From positions 1 through 43,657 of the forward strand of contig JASJBQ010000035.1 of the NCBI GenBank assembly GCA_030066455.1: a stretch of 43,657 bases of DNA, in the 5' to 3' direction. This DNA is from Desulfobacterales bacterium (GTDB taxonomy: Bacteria; Desulfobacterota; Desulfobacteria; Desulfobacterales; UBA5852). The position numbers were made by a program, and so were the translations under genes. This document shows positions 8,109-16,118 of the stretch, one piece after another (position 1 is the first letter of the stretch; each line of letters begins with the position of its first letter). Below the pieces are notes generated by a model. It saw nothing but the letters and a program-made list of their open reading frames with translations, was not told where the DNA came from and searched no databases.

Positions 8109-9338
8109 CTATTCGGCTTCCTGTCCTTCGGTGTAAGCCGAGAAATCCGGGATTTCGCGTTTGAAGAATTCCCGCATCTTTTTGATGATGTTCTTCTCCA
8201 CCTGCCGCACGCGTTCACGGCTGATACCGTAACGGTCACCGATTTCCTGCAAGGTGACCGGCGTGTCTGAAAAAATACGCAGGTCGAAGATCTCTTTTTC
8301 GCGATCCGTCATGTTTTTGCGAAACTCATCAATTTTATTGTGCAGCAGCACCTCGATTTCTTTTTTGGCGACCTGGTCTTCGGCCGAAACGCTTTCCGTG
8401 CTCAGAAATTCGATGCGCTCGGTGTCCGAATCATCCTTCAGGGGGGCGTCAAGCGAGACGTCCCAGCCGTCCAGGCGCTGGTCCATGTCGACGATTTCTT
8501 TTTCCGACACCCCCAGGCGTTCCGAAAGGAGCTTGGGCTTGGGATCGAAGCCCTGCTCGATGAGCTTCTGCTTTTCCTTTTTGAGTTTGAAAAAAAGCTT
8601 GCGCTGTCCCTGGGTCGTGCCGATTTTCACCAAACGCCAGTTGTCCATGATGAATTTGAGGATATAGGCCTTAATCCAGAAGGAGGCGTAGTAGGAAAAT
8701 TTCACGTTCTTGTACGGGTCGAATTTGCGCACCGCCTGCATCAGACCGATGTTGCCCTCCTGGATCAAATCGAGCAGGTTCTGCATCCACACCCGCTGAA
8801 ACTCCAGGGCGATCTTAACCACCAGGCGCAGGTTGGAGGTCACCAGCGAATAAGCCGCCTCCTTGTCGCCGTACTCCCGCACGCGGATACCGAGCTCGCG
8901 CTCTTCTTCCCGGGTCAATAGGCGGTAGTTGCTGATCTCGGCAAGATAGCGCTGAAGGGGATCGAATTTGACCAGCGCTTTGTCGCTGCCCGCCGCGGCT
9001 TTCGCTTTGGGTTTGGCTTTTTTCGCCGCAACCGGTTCGAGCCCTTCGGTTTTCAGGCTCGTGCGGCGGGCACGCTTGGCGCGAGGGGTCTTCTTGGCCC
9101 GGGTCTTGGTGGCGGCTGCGGTTTTCTTATTTTTGGCGGCCTTCTTTTTGGCGACCGTCGCGGATGCCGTCCCTGGGGTTTCAGGTTCGACGCCGGGGGT
9201 CTTTGATGGCATCACCGGACGCTGGATAGGCTTTTTGCGGGCCTTGCCCCCCTTGGTCTTGGCCGCCAATCGCTTCTTGGTTACGGGCGTCTTGGCGGCG
9301 GTGCGTTTCACGGTTTTTTTCTTTGCTTTTGGAGTCAT
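8109..9338 (-). CDS. rpoH: RpoH-type RNA polymerase sigma factor with Lys/Ala-rich N-terminal extension
   Basis: Residues from about 125 to 409 form a sigma-70 family protein: region 1.2 (DPLQRYLAEISNYRLLTREE), region 2 (ASFWIKAYILKFIMDNWRLV), the RpoH box (TTQGQRKLFFKLKKEKQKL), region 3 and region 4 with its helix-turn-helix (TLQEIGDRYGISRERVRQVE). The RpoH box argues for a heat-shock type factor and against RpoD or RpoS. The first 125 residues are odd: they are low-complexity, rich in Lys, Ala, Arg, Thr and Pro (for example KKTVKRTAAKTPVTKKRLAA), resembling the tails of histone H1-like bacterial proteins. Normal RpoH proteins are about 285 residues. AAGG lies five bases before the ATG. Confidence 0.92.
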   Translation of the reverse strand: MTPKAKKKTVKRTAAKTPVTKKRLAAKTKGGKARKKPIQRPVMPSKTPGVEPETPGTASATVAKKKAAKNKKTAAATKTRAKKTPRAKRARRTSLKTEGLEPVAAKKAKPKAKAAAGSDKALVKFDPLQRYLAEISNYRLLTREEERELGIRVREYGDKEAAYSLVTSNLRLVVKIALEFQRVWMQNLLDLIQEGNIGLMQAVRKFDPYKNVKFSYYASFWIKAYILKFIMDNWRLVKIGTTQGQRKLFFKLKKEKQKLIEQGFDPKPKLLSERLGVSEKEIVDMDQRLDGWDVSLDAPLKDDSDTERIEFLSTESVSAEDQVAKKEIEVLLHNKIDEFRKNMTDREKEIFDLRIFSDTPVTLQEIGDRYGISRERVRQVEKNIIKKMREFFKREIPDFSAYTEGQEAE

Positions 9339-9606
9339 GGCGCCTTTGATTTGATTGCTACCCGAAGATTTCTGGCCGTATTCAAACGGCGGCGGTTGTC
9401 AAGAAATGCAGGGCGGGAATACATGCGCTTGGGCTGGTTTCATCGATTAACGCAGTTGGGTCAGGCTCAAACTTGTCCCGGTTCGTTTTCGGTGGACAAT
9501 AAAATAGGCTTATGCTAACGAGCGGTTTCACTCAGGCGGCCGAAGAGATCCCGCCCCCCAATCCCGGCTGCCCGGGGGCGGAGGGCATCGACGACCTTGA
9601 AGCCAT

Positions 9607-9683
9607 GCGCCTGTAGCTCAGCTGGATAGAGCAACGGCCTTCTAAGCCGTAGGTCGCAGGTTCGAATCCTGCCAGGCGTACCA
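9607..9683 (+). tRNA. tRNA-Arg (anticodon UCU), CCA encoded
   Basis: The sequence folds as a complete cloverleaf: acceptor GCGCCTG pairing with CAGGCGT (G1-U72 wobble at the end), D arm GCTC/GAGC, anticodon stem ACGGC/GCCGT with loop CTTCTAA giving anticodon TCT, five-base variable region, T stem GCAGG/CCTGC with loop TTCGAAT, discriminator A at 9680 and a genomic CCA at 9681-9683. Anticodon UCU reads AGA/AGG arginine codons. Confidence 0.97.
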
Positions 9684-10015
9684 ACTTTTTCCTAATCCTT
9701 TGCAATCCACAGAAGTGAGCGCCGGACCCGCCGACGCTCGCATTCACCATGCGTTGGGCACCGTCCCGGACCCTTCGGCACCCGGCCTGAACCGCCCTAC
9801 CTTTGTTGGTTCAAGCCAATGGAACGCGAAACATACCATGTTCAATTCCGATAAGTCAAAGGCATTTCGTCACGACGAACTTCACGGGGGCCGACACGGT
9901 AATAAACTGTATTTACAATAAAGATTTGACTTGATACAACATCGCAGACAAAGCCGTTCGTCCGTCAATGGCCGAAGGCGGGCGGCCAGCCGCCGGTTTG
10001 TAAGCCAACGCGACG
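9684..10015. other. Gene-free stretch between tRNA-Arg and the sensor kinase
   Basis: No open frame in this 332-base stretch has a convincing start and coding character. It is less GC-rich than its surroundings near 9830-9940 and holds the putative promoter listed at 9912-9940. I see no hairpin-plus-T-run terminator; only a five-T run directly follows the tRNA CCA. Confidence 0.5.
9912..9940 (+). promoter_or_regulatory. Putative sigma-70 promoter for the hybrid histidine kinase
   Basis: TTTACA (5/6 to the -35 consensus) is separated by 17 bases from TACAAC (4/6 to the -10 consensus). It lies in the AT-rich part of the gap, about 75-115 bases before the possible kinase starts. Confidence 0.35.
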
Positions 10016-11701
10016 ATGCGACGTCAGTCGACAACTCCAGCAAAGCATTGGGTGATGAGTAAAAACCGCGATAACCGAGACGACAACTCCGACTTTCGCA
10101 GCCTTTCCTTCGATGTCTGCACGGTCAAGGCCCTGATGGCTTCGACCAACCGTTACAAGACTCTTTTCGAAAGCGCCGGTGATGCCATTTTCGTCATGGA
10201 TTTCAAAGGCCAGATCATCGACGGCAATCGGGTCGCCTGCGAAAAGCTGAAGTTATCGCGACACGACATGCTCAACAAGACGACGATGGATATCATCTCG
10301 CCCGAGCATGCGCCCTTCTGGCCTGAACGCATGGATGAACTCCGGCGGCTGCGGCACATCATATTCGAGACGGCCCTCCAGGCCGAAGACGACACGATCG
10401 TACCGGTGGAAGCCAGCTGCCGGGCGATCGAGTACGACAACCAACCGGCGGTGCTGACCATCGCCCGTGACATCACCGAACGTATCGAGGCCGAAAAAGA
10501 GAAGGCCAAACTCCGCTCGCAGCTGCGCCAGGCGCAGAAAATGGAGGCCATCGGCACACTGGCCGGCGGCATCGCCCACGACTTCAACAATATCCTCCAA
10601 TCGATTTTCGGCTATACCGAGATCGCCGGCATTCATGCCAGCCAGGGCAAAAACCCCAGCGAGGCACTGGACAATATCCTTACGGCCAGCCAGCGCGCCA
10701 AGGGCCTGATCAATCAGATTCTCTCCTTCAGCCGCCAGAGCGAGCAGGAAAAACAGGCCGTCCAGATCAACCTGATCGTCAAGGAGGTGCTTAAACTGAT
10801 CCGGGCCTCCCTGCCCGCCACCATCGAGATCAAAGGACGCAACCTCAACAACAACGCCGTGGTGGAGGCTGACCCCATTCAAATCCACCAGGTCATGATG
10901 AACCTCTGCTCGAACGCCCATCACGCCATGCGCAAGGCCGGCGGTGTTCTGGAAGTCAAACTGGGCGATATCGATATCGACCATGACAAGGCGGCGCAGT
11001 TGGGGGGGATTCCGGAAGGCCCTTACATCGAGCTGACCATCAAGGATACCGGCCACGGCATCCCGAATGAATACATGGAGCGCATTTTCGACCCTTATTT
11101 TACGTCGAAGGAAAAGGGGGAAGGCACCGGTTTAGGGCTGGCCGTGGTTCACGGGATCATCAGCTCCCATGGAGGGGCCATCACGGTGGAGAGTGAAATC
11201 GGGAAAGGCACCACGTTTCACGTGATCTTCCCCCAAAAGAATCAAATCGACGCCAAAGACAAACCGGCCGTGCCCGGCACCCCCGAGCGCCAGGAGGGCA
11301 CCGAGCGCATTCTCTTCATCGACGACGAACCCGCCCTGATCGACATCGGCAAAGAGATCCTGTCCTCGCTGGGTTACCAGGTGACGCCCTGCACGGCCAG
11401 CGACGAAGCCTTGAGCCTCTTCGGGGAAAACCCGGAGCGTTTCGACCTGGTCATCACCGACCTGACCATGCCCAAGATGACAGGCGATCTGCTGGCGCAG
11501 GAAATCATGCGGATTCGCCCTGAAATACCGGTCATCCTTTTTACGGGCTACAGCGATCTCGTGTCACGGGAGCGTTTCAACCAACTGGGTATTCGGGACT
11601 GCCTGATGAAACCCCTGACGCGCAAAGACCTGGCCGAATCGATCCGCCGCGTGCTCGACCGGCCTCCCGAAACGCCCGAGGCCCCGGCCGACGAGACGTG
11701 A
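10016..11701 (+). CDS. PAS-domain hybrid sensor histidine kinase with C-terminal receiver
   Basis: A soluble two-component protein without membrane segments or signal peptide. After about 40 residues comes a PAS domain (YKTLFESAGDAIFVMDFKG to LTIARDITERIEAE), then a HisKA dimerisation domain with the phospho-accepting H188 in GGIAHDFNNIL, and an ATPase domain with N box VMMNLCSNAHHAM, G1 DTGHGIP and G2 GEGTGLGLAVVHG. Residues about 430-550 form a receiver with acidic FIDDEP, phosphorylation site D482 in VITDLTMP and K532 in LMKP. The GIAHDFNN type H box is common in Desulfobacterota orphan kinases. No separate response regulator is next to it, so output may pass by phosphotransfer elsewhere. 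The start may be the ATG at 10055 (MSKNRDN) instead. Confidence 0.9.
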   Translation: MRRQSTTPAKHWVMSKNRDNRDDNSDFRSLSFDVCTVKALMASTNRYKTLFESAGDAIFVMDFKGQIIDGNRVACEKLKLSRHDMLNKTTMDIISPEHAPFWPERMDELRRLRHIIFETALQAEDDTIVPVEASCRAIEYDNQPAVLTIARDITERIEAEKEKAKLRSQLRQAQKMEAIGTLAGGIAHDFNNILQSIFGYTEIAGIHASQGKNPSEALDNILTASQRAKGLINQILSFSRQSEQEKQAVQINLIVKEVLKLIRASLPATIEIKGRNLNNNAVVEADPIQIHQVMMNLCSNAHHAMRKAGGVLEVKLGDIDIDHDKAAQLGGIPEGPYIELTIKDTGHGIPNEYMERIFDPYFTSKEKGEGTGLGLAVVHGIISSHGGAITVESEIGKGTTFHVIFPQKNQIDAKDKPAVPGTPERQEGTERILFIDDEPALIDIGKEILSSLGYQVTPCTASDEALSLFGENPERFDLVITDLTMPKMTGDLLAQEIMRIRPEIPVILFTGYSDLVSRERFNQLGIRDCLMKPLTRKDLAESIRRVLDRPPETPEAPADET

Positions 11702-11738
11702 ATCCCGCCAACCGCTCCTCGCAGGCATTGATCATCCC

Positions 11739-11942
11739 ATGGGCACACTGATCCAACTGATAAAAATGGCCGCGGTGCTGATCGCGGCCATCATGCTCGG
11801 CAACTGGTTTCTGAGTGAAGTCAAATCCGCCCGGGCCCGGCGCAAACCCTGGTACACCCCCTACCTCACCCCTCCCGGCGTGGCGATCCTGCTGATTGCC
11901 ATCGGGCTGCCGCTGATCATCTGGTACTGGCGCCGCGGCTAG
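11739..11942 (+). CDS. Small two-helix membrane protein, function unknown
   Basis: This 67-residue open frame encodes two hydrophobic helices (about residues 5-24, LIQLIKMAAVLIAAIMLGNW, and 46-63, PGVAILLIAIGLPLIIWYW) joined by a basic loop SARARRKPW. It follows the kinase gene after 37 bases on the same strand, and could be co-transcribed. I do not recognise a family. Support comes from the membrane-protein composition and the ATG start; no strong ribosome binding site is seen. Confidence 0.55.
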   Translation: MGTLIQLIKMAAVLIAAIMLGNWFLSEVKSARARRKPWYTPYLTPPGVAILLIAIGLPLIIWYWRRG

Positions 11943-11997
11943 CCCCGGTCAGCGCTTCGCCACGCGTCGTCGGGCACATTGATCGCGCCCCCGGCGG

Positions 11998-13071
11998 TCA
12001 GTCGGCATCGGCGGTCGCGGCCGTGTCGTCCTTGGCTTCGGCGGATTCCCCCCGGGCCCAAAGATAGCGGCCGTACTTGTAATAGCCCAGCACGTTGGAC
12101 ATGCGCGGATCGTTGTTGGCCGACGGGGTGCGGATATTGCCGGTGATAAGCGGCTGGAGATGCGCGAAAAGCTCTGTGCTTCCCCCACCGGTCATAAGGA
12201 TGGTTTCGATGTCCCAGTCCCCCGACCAGATCCGGTCCAGATCGCCGGCAACGGTCGAAGCCAGTTGGGTGTAGATCTGATCCCGAATTTTGGAAAAATT
12301 GAAACCCTGGCCGCGCATCTTGATGGTGCCGTTCTGAACGGCGCGGTAGAGGCGGTAGAGTTCCACGTTGACCCCGCTGTTTTCGCGCAGCTTGTTGGCG
12401 ATAACCGCATAGGCCTTGGAAATACCGGTATCCATCGTGCGGCTGCTGCGCTCGACGTAACGCAGGCGGTCAACCACGGTGTAATCCGAGGTGCGAAAAC
12501 CGATGTCGACGATGCCGATCTTCTGCTGGGCGAGATCGTTGTCCACGATCGCCCCCGCGTCGTTCATGATCAGATTGAGCAGGCTGCCCATGGGCTGGGG
12601 CAGCAGCTGCACACGTTCAATCTGGATCTTTTTGGTGATGCGGCTGCCGTCCGGGCTGTGGTAGGTAATCGTATGGCGCCCCTTGAGGGCATCGCGAAAA
12701 CGGTCGTGATACTGTTTGTAGAAGCCGACCGGCAGTCCGGAGACGAGGCTTATCGGCGCCTCGGTCACCTGCTCGTTTTTCAGAAACAGCCCCGTCACCG
12801 TCAGCGTCAGAAGCCGGGCAAAATCAGCCACCATGCGTTCCTGGTCAAGGGTGAAGGCCACTGCGTCCGACTGCTGCTCGGCCAGATCGCCGATGAAATA
12901 GGACTTGCCGTCGAGCGTGACATGAAAATACTCCGTCAGCGAACGTTCCTGAAAATCGACCCAGAACTGGATATCGGTGGCATCGCCGTAAATGGATTTG
13001 AAGACGACCGATTCCTGACCGTCCGTGGCTTTGGTAAATCCGAACCCCACATCGATACCGATGATCTGCAT
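11998..13071 (-). CDS. ParM/StbA-like actin-type ATPase
   Basis: A 357-residue member of the actin/Hsp70 ATPase superfamily close to ParM-like proteins. The phosphate-1 loop (IGIDVGFGFTKATDG) opens the protein, phosphate-2 is GIVDIGFRTSDYTVV (about residue 180), and the adenosine loop is TILMTGGGSTELF (about 310). The region QIERVQLLPQPMGSLLNLI is also typical of the ParM/Alp group. Such proteins polymerise and move DNA or other cargo. I chose the ATG at 13071 because GGGAGG lies five bases upstream and the next codons begin the phosphate-1 strand. No ParR-like adaptor or iteron centromere is adjacent, so plasmid segregation is not supported; the neighbours are small membrane and SPFH genes. 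Confidence 0.82.
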   Translation of the reverse strand: MQIIGIDVGFGFTKATDGQESVVFKSIYGDATDIQFWVDFQERSLTEYFHVTLDGKSYFIGDLAEQQSDAVAFTLDQERMVADFARLLTLTVTGLFLKNEQVTEAPISLVSGLPVGFYKQYHDRFRDALKGRHTITYHSPDGSRITKKIQIERVQLLPQPMGSLLNLIMNDAGAIVDNDLAQQKIGIVDIGFRTSDYTVVDRLRYVERSSRTMDTGISKAYAVIANKLRENSGVNVELYRLYRAVQNGTIKMRGQGFNFSKIRDQIYTQLASTVAGDLDRIWSGDWDIETILMTGGGSTELFAHLQPLITGNIRTPSANNDPRMSNVLGYYKYGRYLWARGESAEAKDDTAATADAD

Positions 13072-13219
13072 ACCGGCCTCCCTGGGTGTTGACTGATGGA
13101 AGAAAAGCGTGACCGTCCGGTCAGGATGGGCGGCGTTGGCCTCATGGGCGCCATCTATAACGGATTGTCCCCGGGAAGTCAAAAAGATCGACGGGAGGCA
13201 GGGCCGCCGCGAGGCCGGC

Positions 13220-13369
13220 CTACGGGCGTTTCCCGGCCGTCAGGGTCACGATCCGAAAGGGCAGCTCGACCATAAACTCGAGGATGAACCCGGCCAGAAT
13301 CAGGACGACGAGGGCCGGCGCCTTGAGGAATTGAAGCCGCTTCCGGATGGTTTGAATGCGGGTTGGCAT
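13220..13369 (-). CDS. Small single-helix membrane protein (49 residues)
   Basis: The predicted peptide begins MPTRIQTIRKRLQFLK and contains one hydrophobic helix (about residues 17-36, APALVVLILAGFILEFMVEL), then a short basic tail ending TAGKRP. The positive N-terminus favours a type II (N-in) orientation. GGAG lies seven bases before the ATG at 13369, which is why I prefer this short form over longer in-frame extensions toward 13534. It lies upstream of, and on the same strand as, the actin-like gene, and divergent to the SPFH gene. No family is recognised. Confidence 0.5.
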   Translation of the reverse strand: MPTRIQTIRKRLQFLKAPALVVLILAGFILEFMVELPFRIVTLTAGKRP

Positions 13370-13551
13370 CGATGTGCTCCGTGGATGTTGGCGGGTATCC
13401 CCGTTGTCCGGGTTGGCGGGGGCATTCATACCATCTCGTCTTCCCGAACGCAAACGAGGTTCCCCCGGCGCCGGAAGGGCCCGTCCTGCATTTGACAGTC
13501 CCCCTGTGGCGTGGTTGAGTGAAGATAATCCCATCCGGCAGGAGGCCCAAG

Positions 13552-14682
13552 ATGCGCACCAATCAGATGAATCTCGTGTTTCTCGAAAACCTGGAGTGGT
13601 TCGACGACACCGGCCGGGAACTGGTCCACCGCATTCCCGCTGAAGGTTCCGGTGAAATTAAATTCGGCGCCCAGTTGACCGTCCGGGCGAACCAGGCCGC
13701 CGTGTTCTACTACAAGGGCAAAGCCCTGGAGGCTTTCGGCCCGGGGCGGCACACACTCCAAACGGGCAACATTCCCATCCTGACCAAGGTTGCCAGCCTG
13801 CCTTGGGGCCTTTCGAGCCCGCTGCGCGCCGAGGTCTACTTCGTCAACATGAAGACGTTCACCAATCTCAAATGGGGCACCCGCGATCCGGTGGCCTTCA
13901 AGGATTCGGAGCTGGGGCTCATCCGACTGCGGGCCTTCGGCGTTTTCAATCTGAGGGTGCTGCAGCCCGTCCTGATGATCAATCGCCTGGTGGGGACCCA
14001 GGGCATCTACACCACCGAAGCCATCGAGACGTATCTCAACCGGGTGATCGTGTCGCGCTTCAATGACTTCATGGGCGAAAGCCTCGACTCCATCCTCAAC
14101 CTGCCTTCGAAATACGACGAACTCTCCGCCGATCTGGTCGAGCGGCTCACGGAAGATTTCAGCCATTTCGGTCTGGGGCTGGCCCATCTCTACATCAACG
14201 CCATCACCCCGCCGCCCGAAGTGCAGCAGGCCATCGACGATCGCAGCCGCATCGGCGTGATCGAGGACATGAACAAGCTTATGCAGATGAAAGCCGCCAT
14301 GGCCATGGAAAAGGCGGCTGCCTCCGGCGGCGAAGCCGGCGCGGGCATGGGGGCCGGCATCGGATTGATGCTGCCGGCCATGTTCGCGCAGCATTTCGGG
14401 GGCGCGACCGGTGCCAACGAACCCGCCGCTGACCCGGCCCACTGTGCGGAGTGCCGGGGAGCGATCCCCGCCGACGCACGATTCTGTCCGCACTGTGGCC
14501 ATCAGCAACTGGTTTTTCGCCAGTGCATCCACTGCGGCAAGAATCTCACGCCCAACGCCCGCTTCTGTTCGCGCTGCGGCCAGGCAGCGGAGGCCCGACC
14601 CACCGAACGCGTCTGCGGGAAATGCCGCAACCAGAATTTAACCGATGCGGTCTACTGTGTGGCCTGCGGTGAGCGACTCTAA
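13552..14682 (+). CDS. SPFH-domain protein with three C-terminal zinc ribbons (YdjI-like)
   Basis: Residues about 20-240 form an SPFH/band-7-like domain (DDTGRELVHRIPAEGSGEI, LTVRANQAAVFYYKGKA, PGRHTLQTGNIPILTKV, EVYFVNMKTFTNLKWGTRDP, AFGVFNLRV), followed by a Gly/Ala-Met hinge and three paired CxxC zinc ribbons beginning at C298: CAECRG..FCPHCG, CIHCGK..FCSRCG and CGKCRN..YCVACG. This matches the YdjI-like group sometimes called virion core proteins, which in Bacillus are tied to envelope stress and PspA-type proteins; that role is not shown here. AGGAGG lies six bases before the ATG at 13552. The 3' end overlaps the next gene. Confidence 0.85.
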   Translation: MRTNQMNLVFLENLEWFDDTGRELVHRIPAEGSGEIKFGAQLTVRANQAAVFYYKGKALEAFGPGRHTLQTGNIPILTKVASLPWGLSSPLRAEVYFVNMKTFTNLKWGTRDPVAFKDSELGLIRLRAFGVFNLRVLQPVLMINRLVGTQGIYTTEAIETYLNRVIVSRFNDFMGESLDSILNLPSKYDELSADLVERLTEDFSHFGLGLAHLYINAITPPPEVQQAIDDRSRIGVIEDMNKLMQMKAAMAMEKAAASGGEAGAGMGAGIGLMLPAMFAQHFGGATGANEPAADPAHCAECRGAIPADARFCPHCGHQQLVFRQCIHCGKNLTPNARFCSRCGQAAEARPTERVCGKCRNQNLTDAVYCVACGERL

Positions 14683-15904
14683 ACTGTGCATCGACTACCA
14701 GTGCCCCCAGTGCGGCGCCCCTGCGGAGTTGTCCGAAACCGACCGTCTGTTCCATTGCGCCTTTTGCCGGGTAAAATCCTATTTGCTTGAAAACGGCTAT
14801 TTCCGCTACCATCTCCCGCACAGGGCGCCTGCGGACCGGGAGCTGATCTATTTCCCCTACTGGCGCTTCCGAGGCATGCTTTTCGCCTACAGCCCCCAGG
14901 GGGTGTCCCACCGGTTCGTGGATGTCAGTCATCAGGCGCTCGTGCGCAGCGAGTTTCCCGTATCCGTCGGTCTTCGCAGCCAGGCCCTCAAACTGCAGTT
15001 CGTGTCGCCGGATACCCCCGGCCACTTTATCCACCCGCAAATCAATGCCGATGCAGCCGCGGCGCAGGCGGCGAACCGCTTTTCCCCGGAATTCCCCCCG
15101 CCGGTTCTCGAACAGGCCCACGTGGGCGAAACGTTCAGCATGATCTATGCGCCGTTTTACCTCGGTGATGGCCTGGTCGACGCGATCCTGAATCGACCCG
15201 TCGGCAACCTTGCGGAAACGTTTGACCTTGCGGAAGAACTCCCGGGAGGCTCACCGGACTGGCGTATCCGTTTTCTTGCGACCCTCTGCCCCGCCTGCGG
15301 CTGGGACATGCAGGGGGAGCGGGATGCCCACGTGCTGATCTGCCGCAATTGTCAGTCGCTCTGGCGACCGGGCTGCGAGGGCTTCGAACGCGTCGGCTTC
15401 GCCCGAATCGCATCCCGCACCCCCGACGCGGTCTATCTGCCTTTCTGGCGGATCAAAGCCGAAGTCGACGGGCTGGCCCTCGAAAACTATGCGCATCTCG
15501 TGCGCGCCGCGAACCTGCCGCGTGCCATGCAGCCCGGATGGGAAGCGCTGCCTTTCCGCTTCTGGGCGCCGGCTTTCAAGGTGCGCCCCGGCGTTCTGCT
15601 GCGCCTGGCCCGCGCCCTGACCCTGGCCGAGCCGTTCGCGGCAACGGACCGCACACTTCCCGAGAAGCGGATGCAAACCGTCAACCTGCCTGTCAAGGAG
15701 GCGCTGGATATGCTCAAGATCAACCTGGCCGGGTTTCTAAAACCGGCCAGCCGGGTTCTCGAACTGCTGCCCGCCGTCACCATCCGGCCCCGGAAATACC
15801 TCCTGGTCTACCTGCCCTTCGAAGCGCGCCGGCACGAGCTCGTCAACGACGATCTCGCGATCGCCGTCAGCCGATCCCACCTGCGGCTGGCCGCCAACCT
15901 CTAG
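14669..15904 (+). CDS. Zinc-ribbon protein paired with the SPFH gene, function unknown
   Basis: This roughly 411-residue protein opens with a zinc ribbon (YQCPQCGAPAELSE..FHCAFC) and has a second one in the middle (LCPACGWDMQGE..LICRNCQSLW). Each ribbon is followed by a segment with a (Y/F)xPxW motif: IYFPYWRFRGMLF and VYLPFWRIKAEVD, with a third related YLPFE near the end. This suggests a duplicated ribbon-plus-beta unit. No membrane helix is seen. The GTG at 14669 inside the end of the SPFH gene gives a 14-base overlap; an ATG at 14645 is also possible. Tight coupling to the SPFH gene implies that the two products act together. Known relatives are only annotated as zinc-ribbon proteins as far as I can tell. 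Confidence 0.7.
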   Translation: MSDSKLCIDYQCPQCGAPAELSETDRLFHCAFCRVKSYLLENGYFRYHLPHRAPADRELIYFPYWRFRGMLFAYSPQGVSHRFVDVSHQALVRSEFPVSVGLRSQALKLQFVSPDTPGHFIHPQINADAAAAQAANRFSPEFPPPVLEQAHVGETFSMIYAPFYLGDGLVDAILNRPVGNLAETFDLAEELPGGSPDWRIRFLATLCPACGWDMQGERDAHVLICRNCQSLWRPGCEGFERVGFARIASRTPDAVYLPFWRIKAEVDGLALENYAHLVRAANLPRAMQPGWEALPFRFWAPAFKVRPGVLLRLARALTLAEPFAATDRTLPEKRMQTVNLPVKEALDMLKINLAGFLKPASRVLELLPAVTIRPRKYLLVYLPFEARRHELVNDDLAIAVSRSHLRLAANL

Positions 15905-16118
15905 CCGGTTGGCAGCGTCGAATTCATTCGGCGTCATGGCTTTATCTTGTCTTCGGATCCCAAACGACACCCGGATAAGAAGGCCGTCGCTCACGCCGGT
16001 ACAGGAGACGATGCCATCCAACAGGCAAGCCGTCCGGCAAGGCCGGTAACGCGGACGTCAAGCGGCCTGTCGGTTCCCGATCCATCGCCCGGGGCATTAG
16101 AGAGCATCGCTTCCGGAT

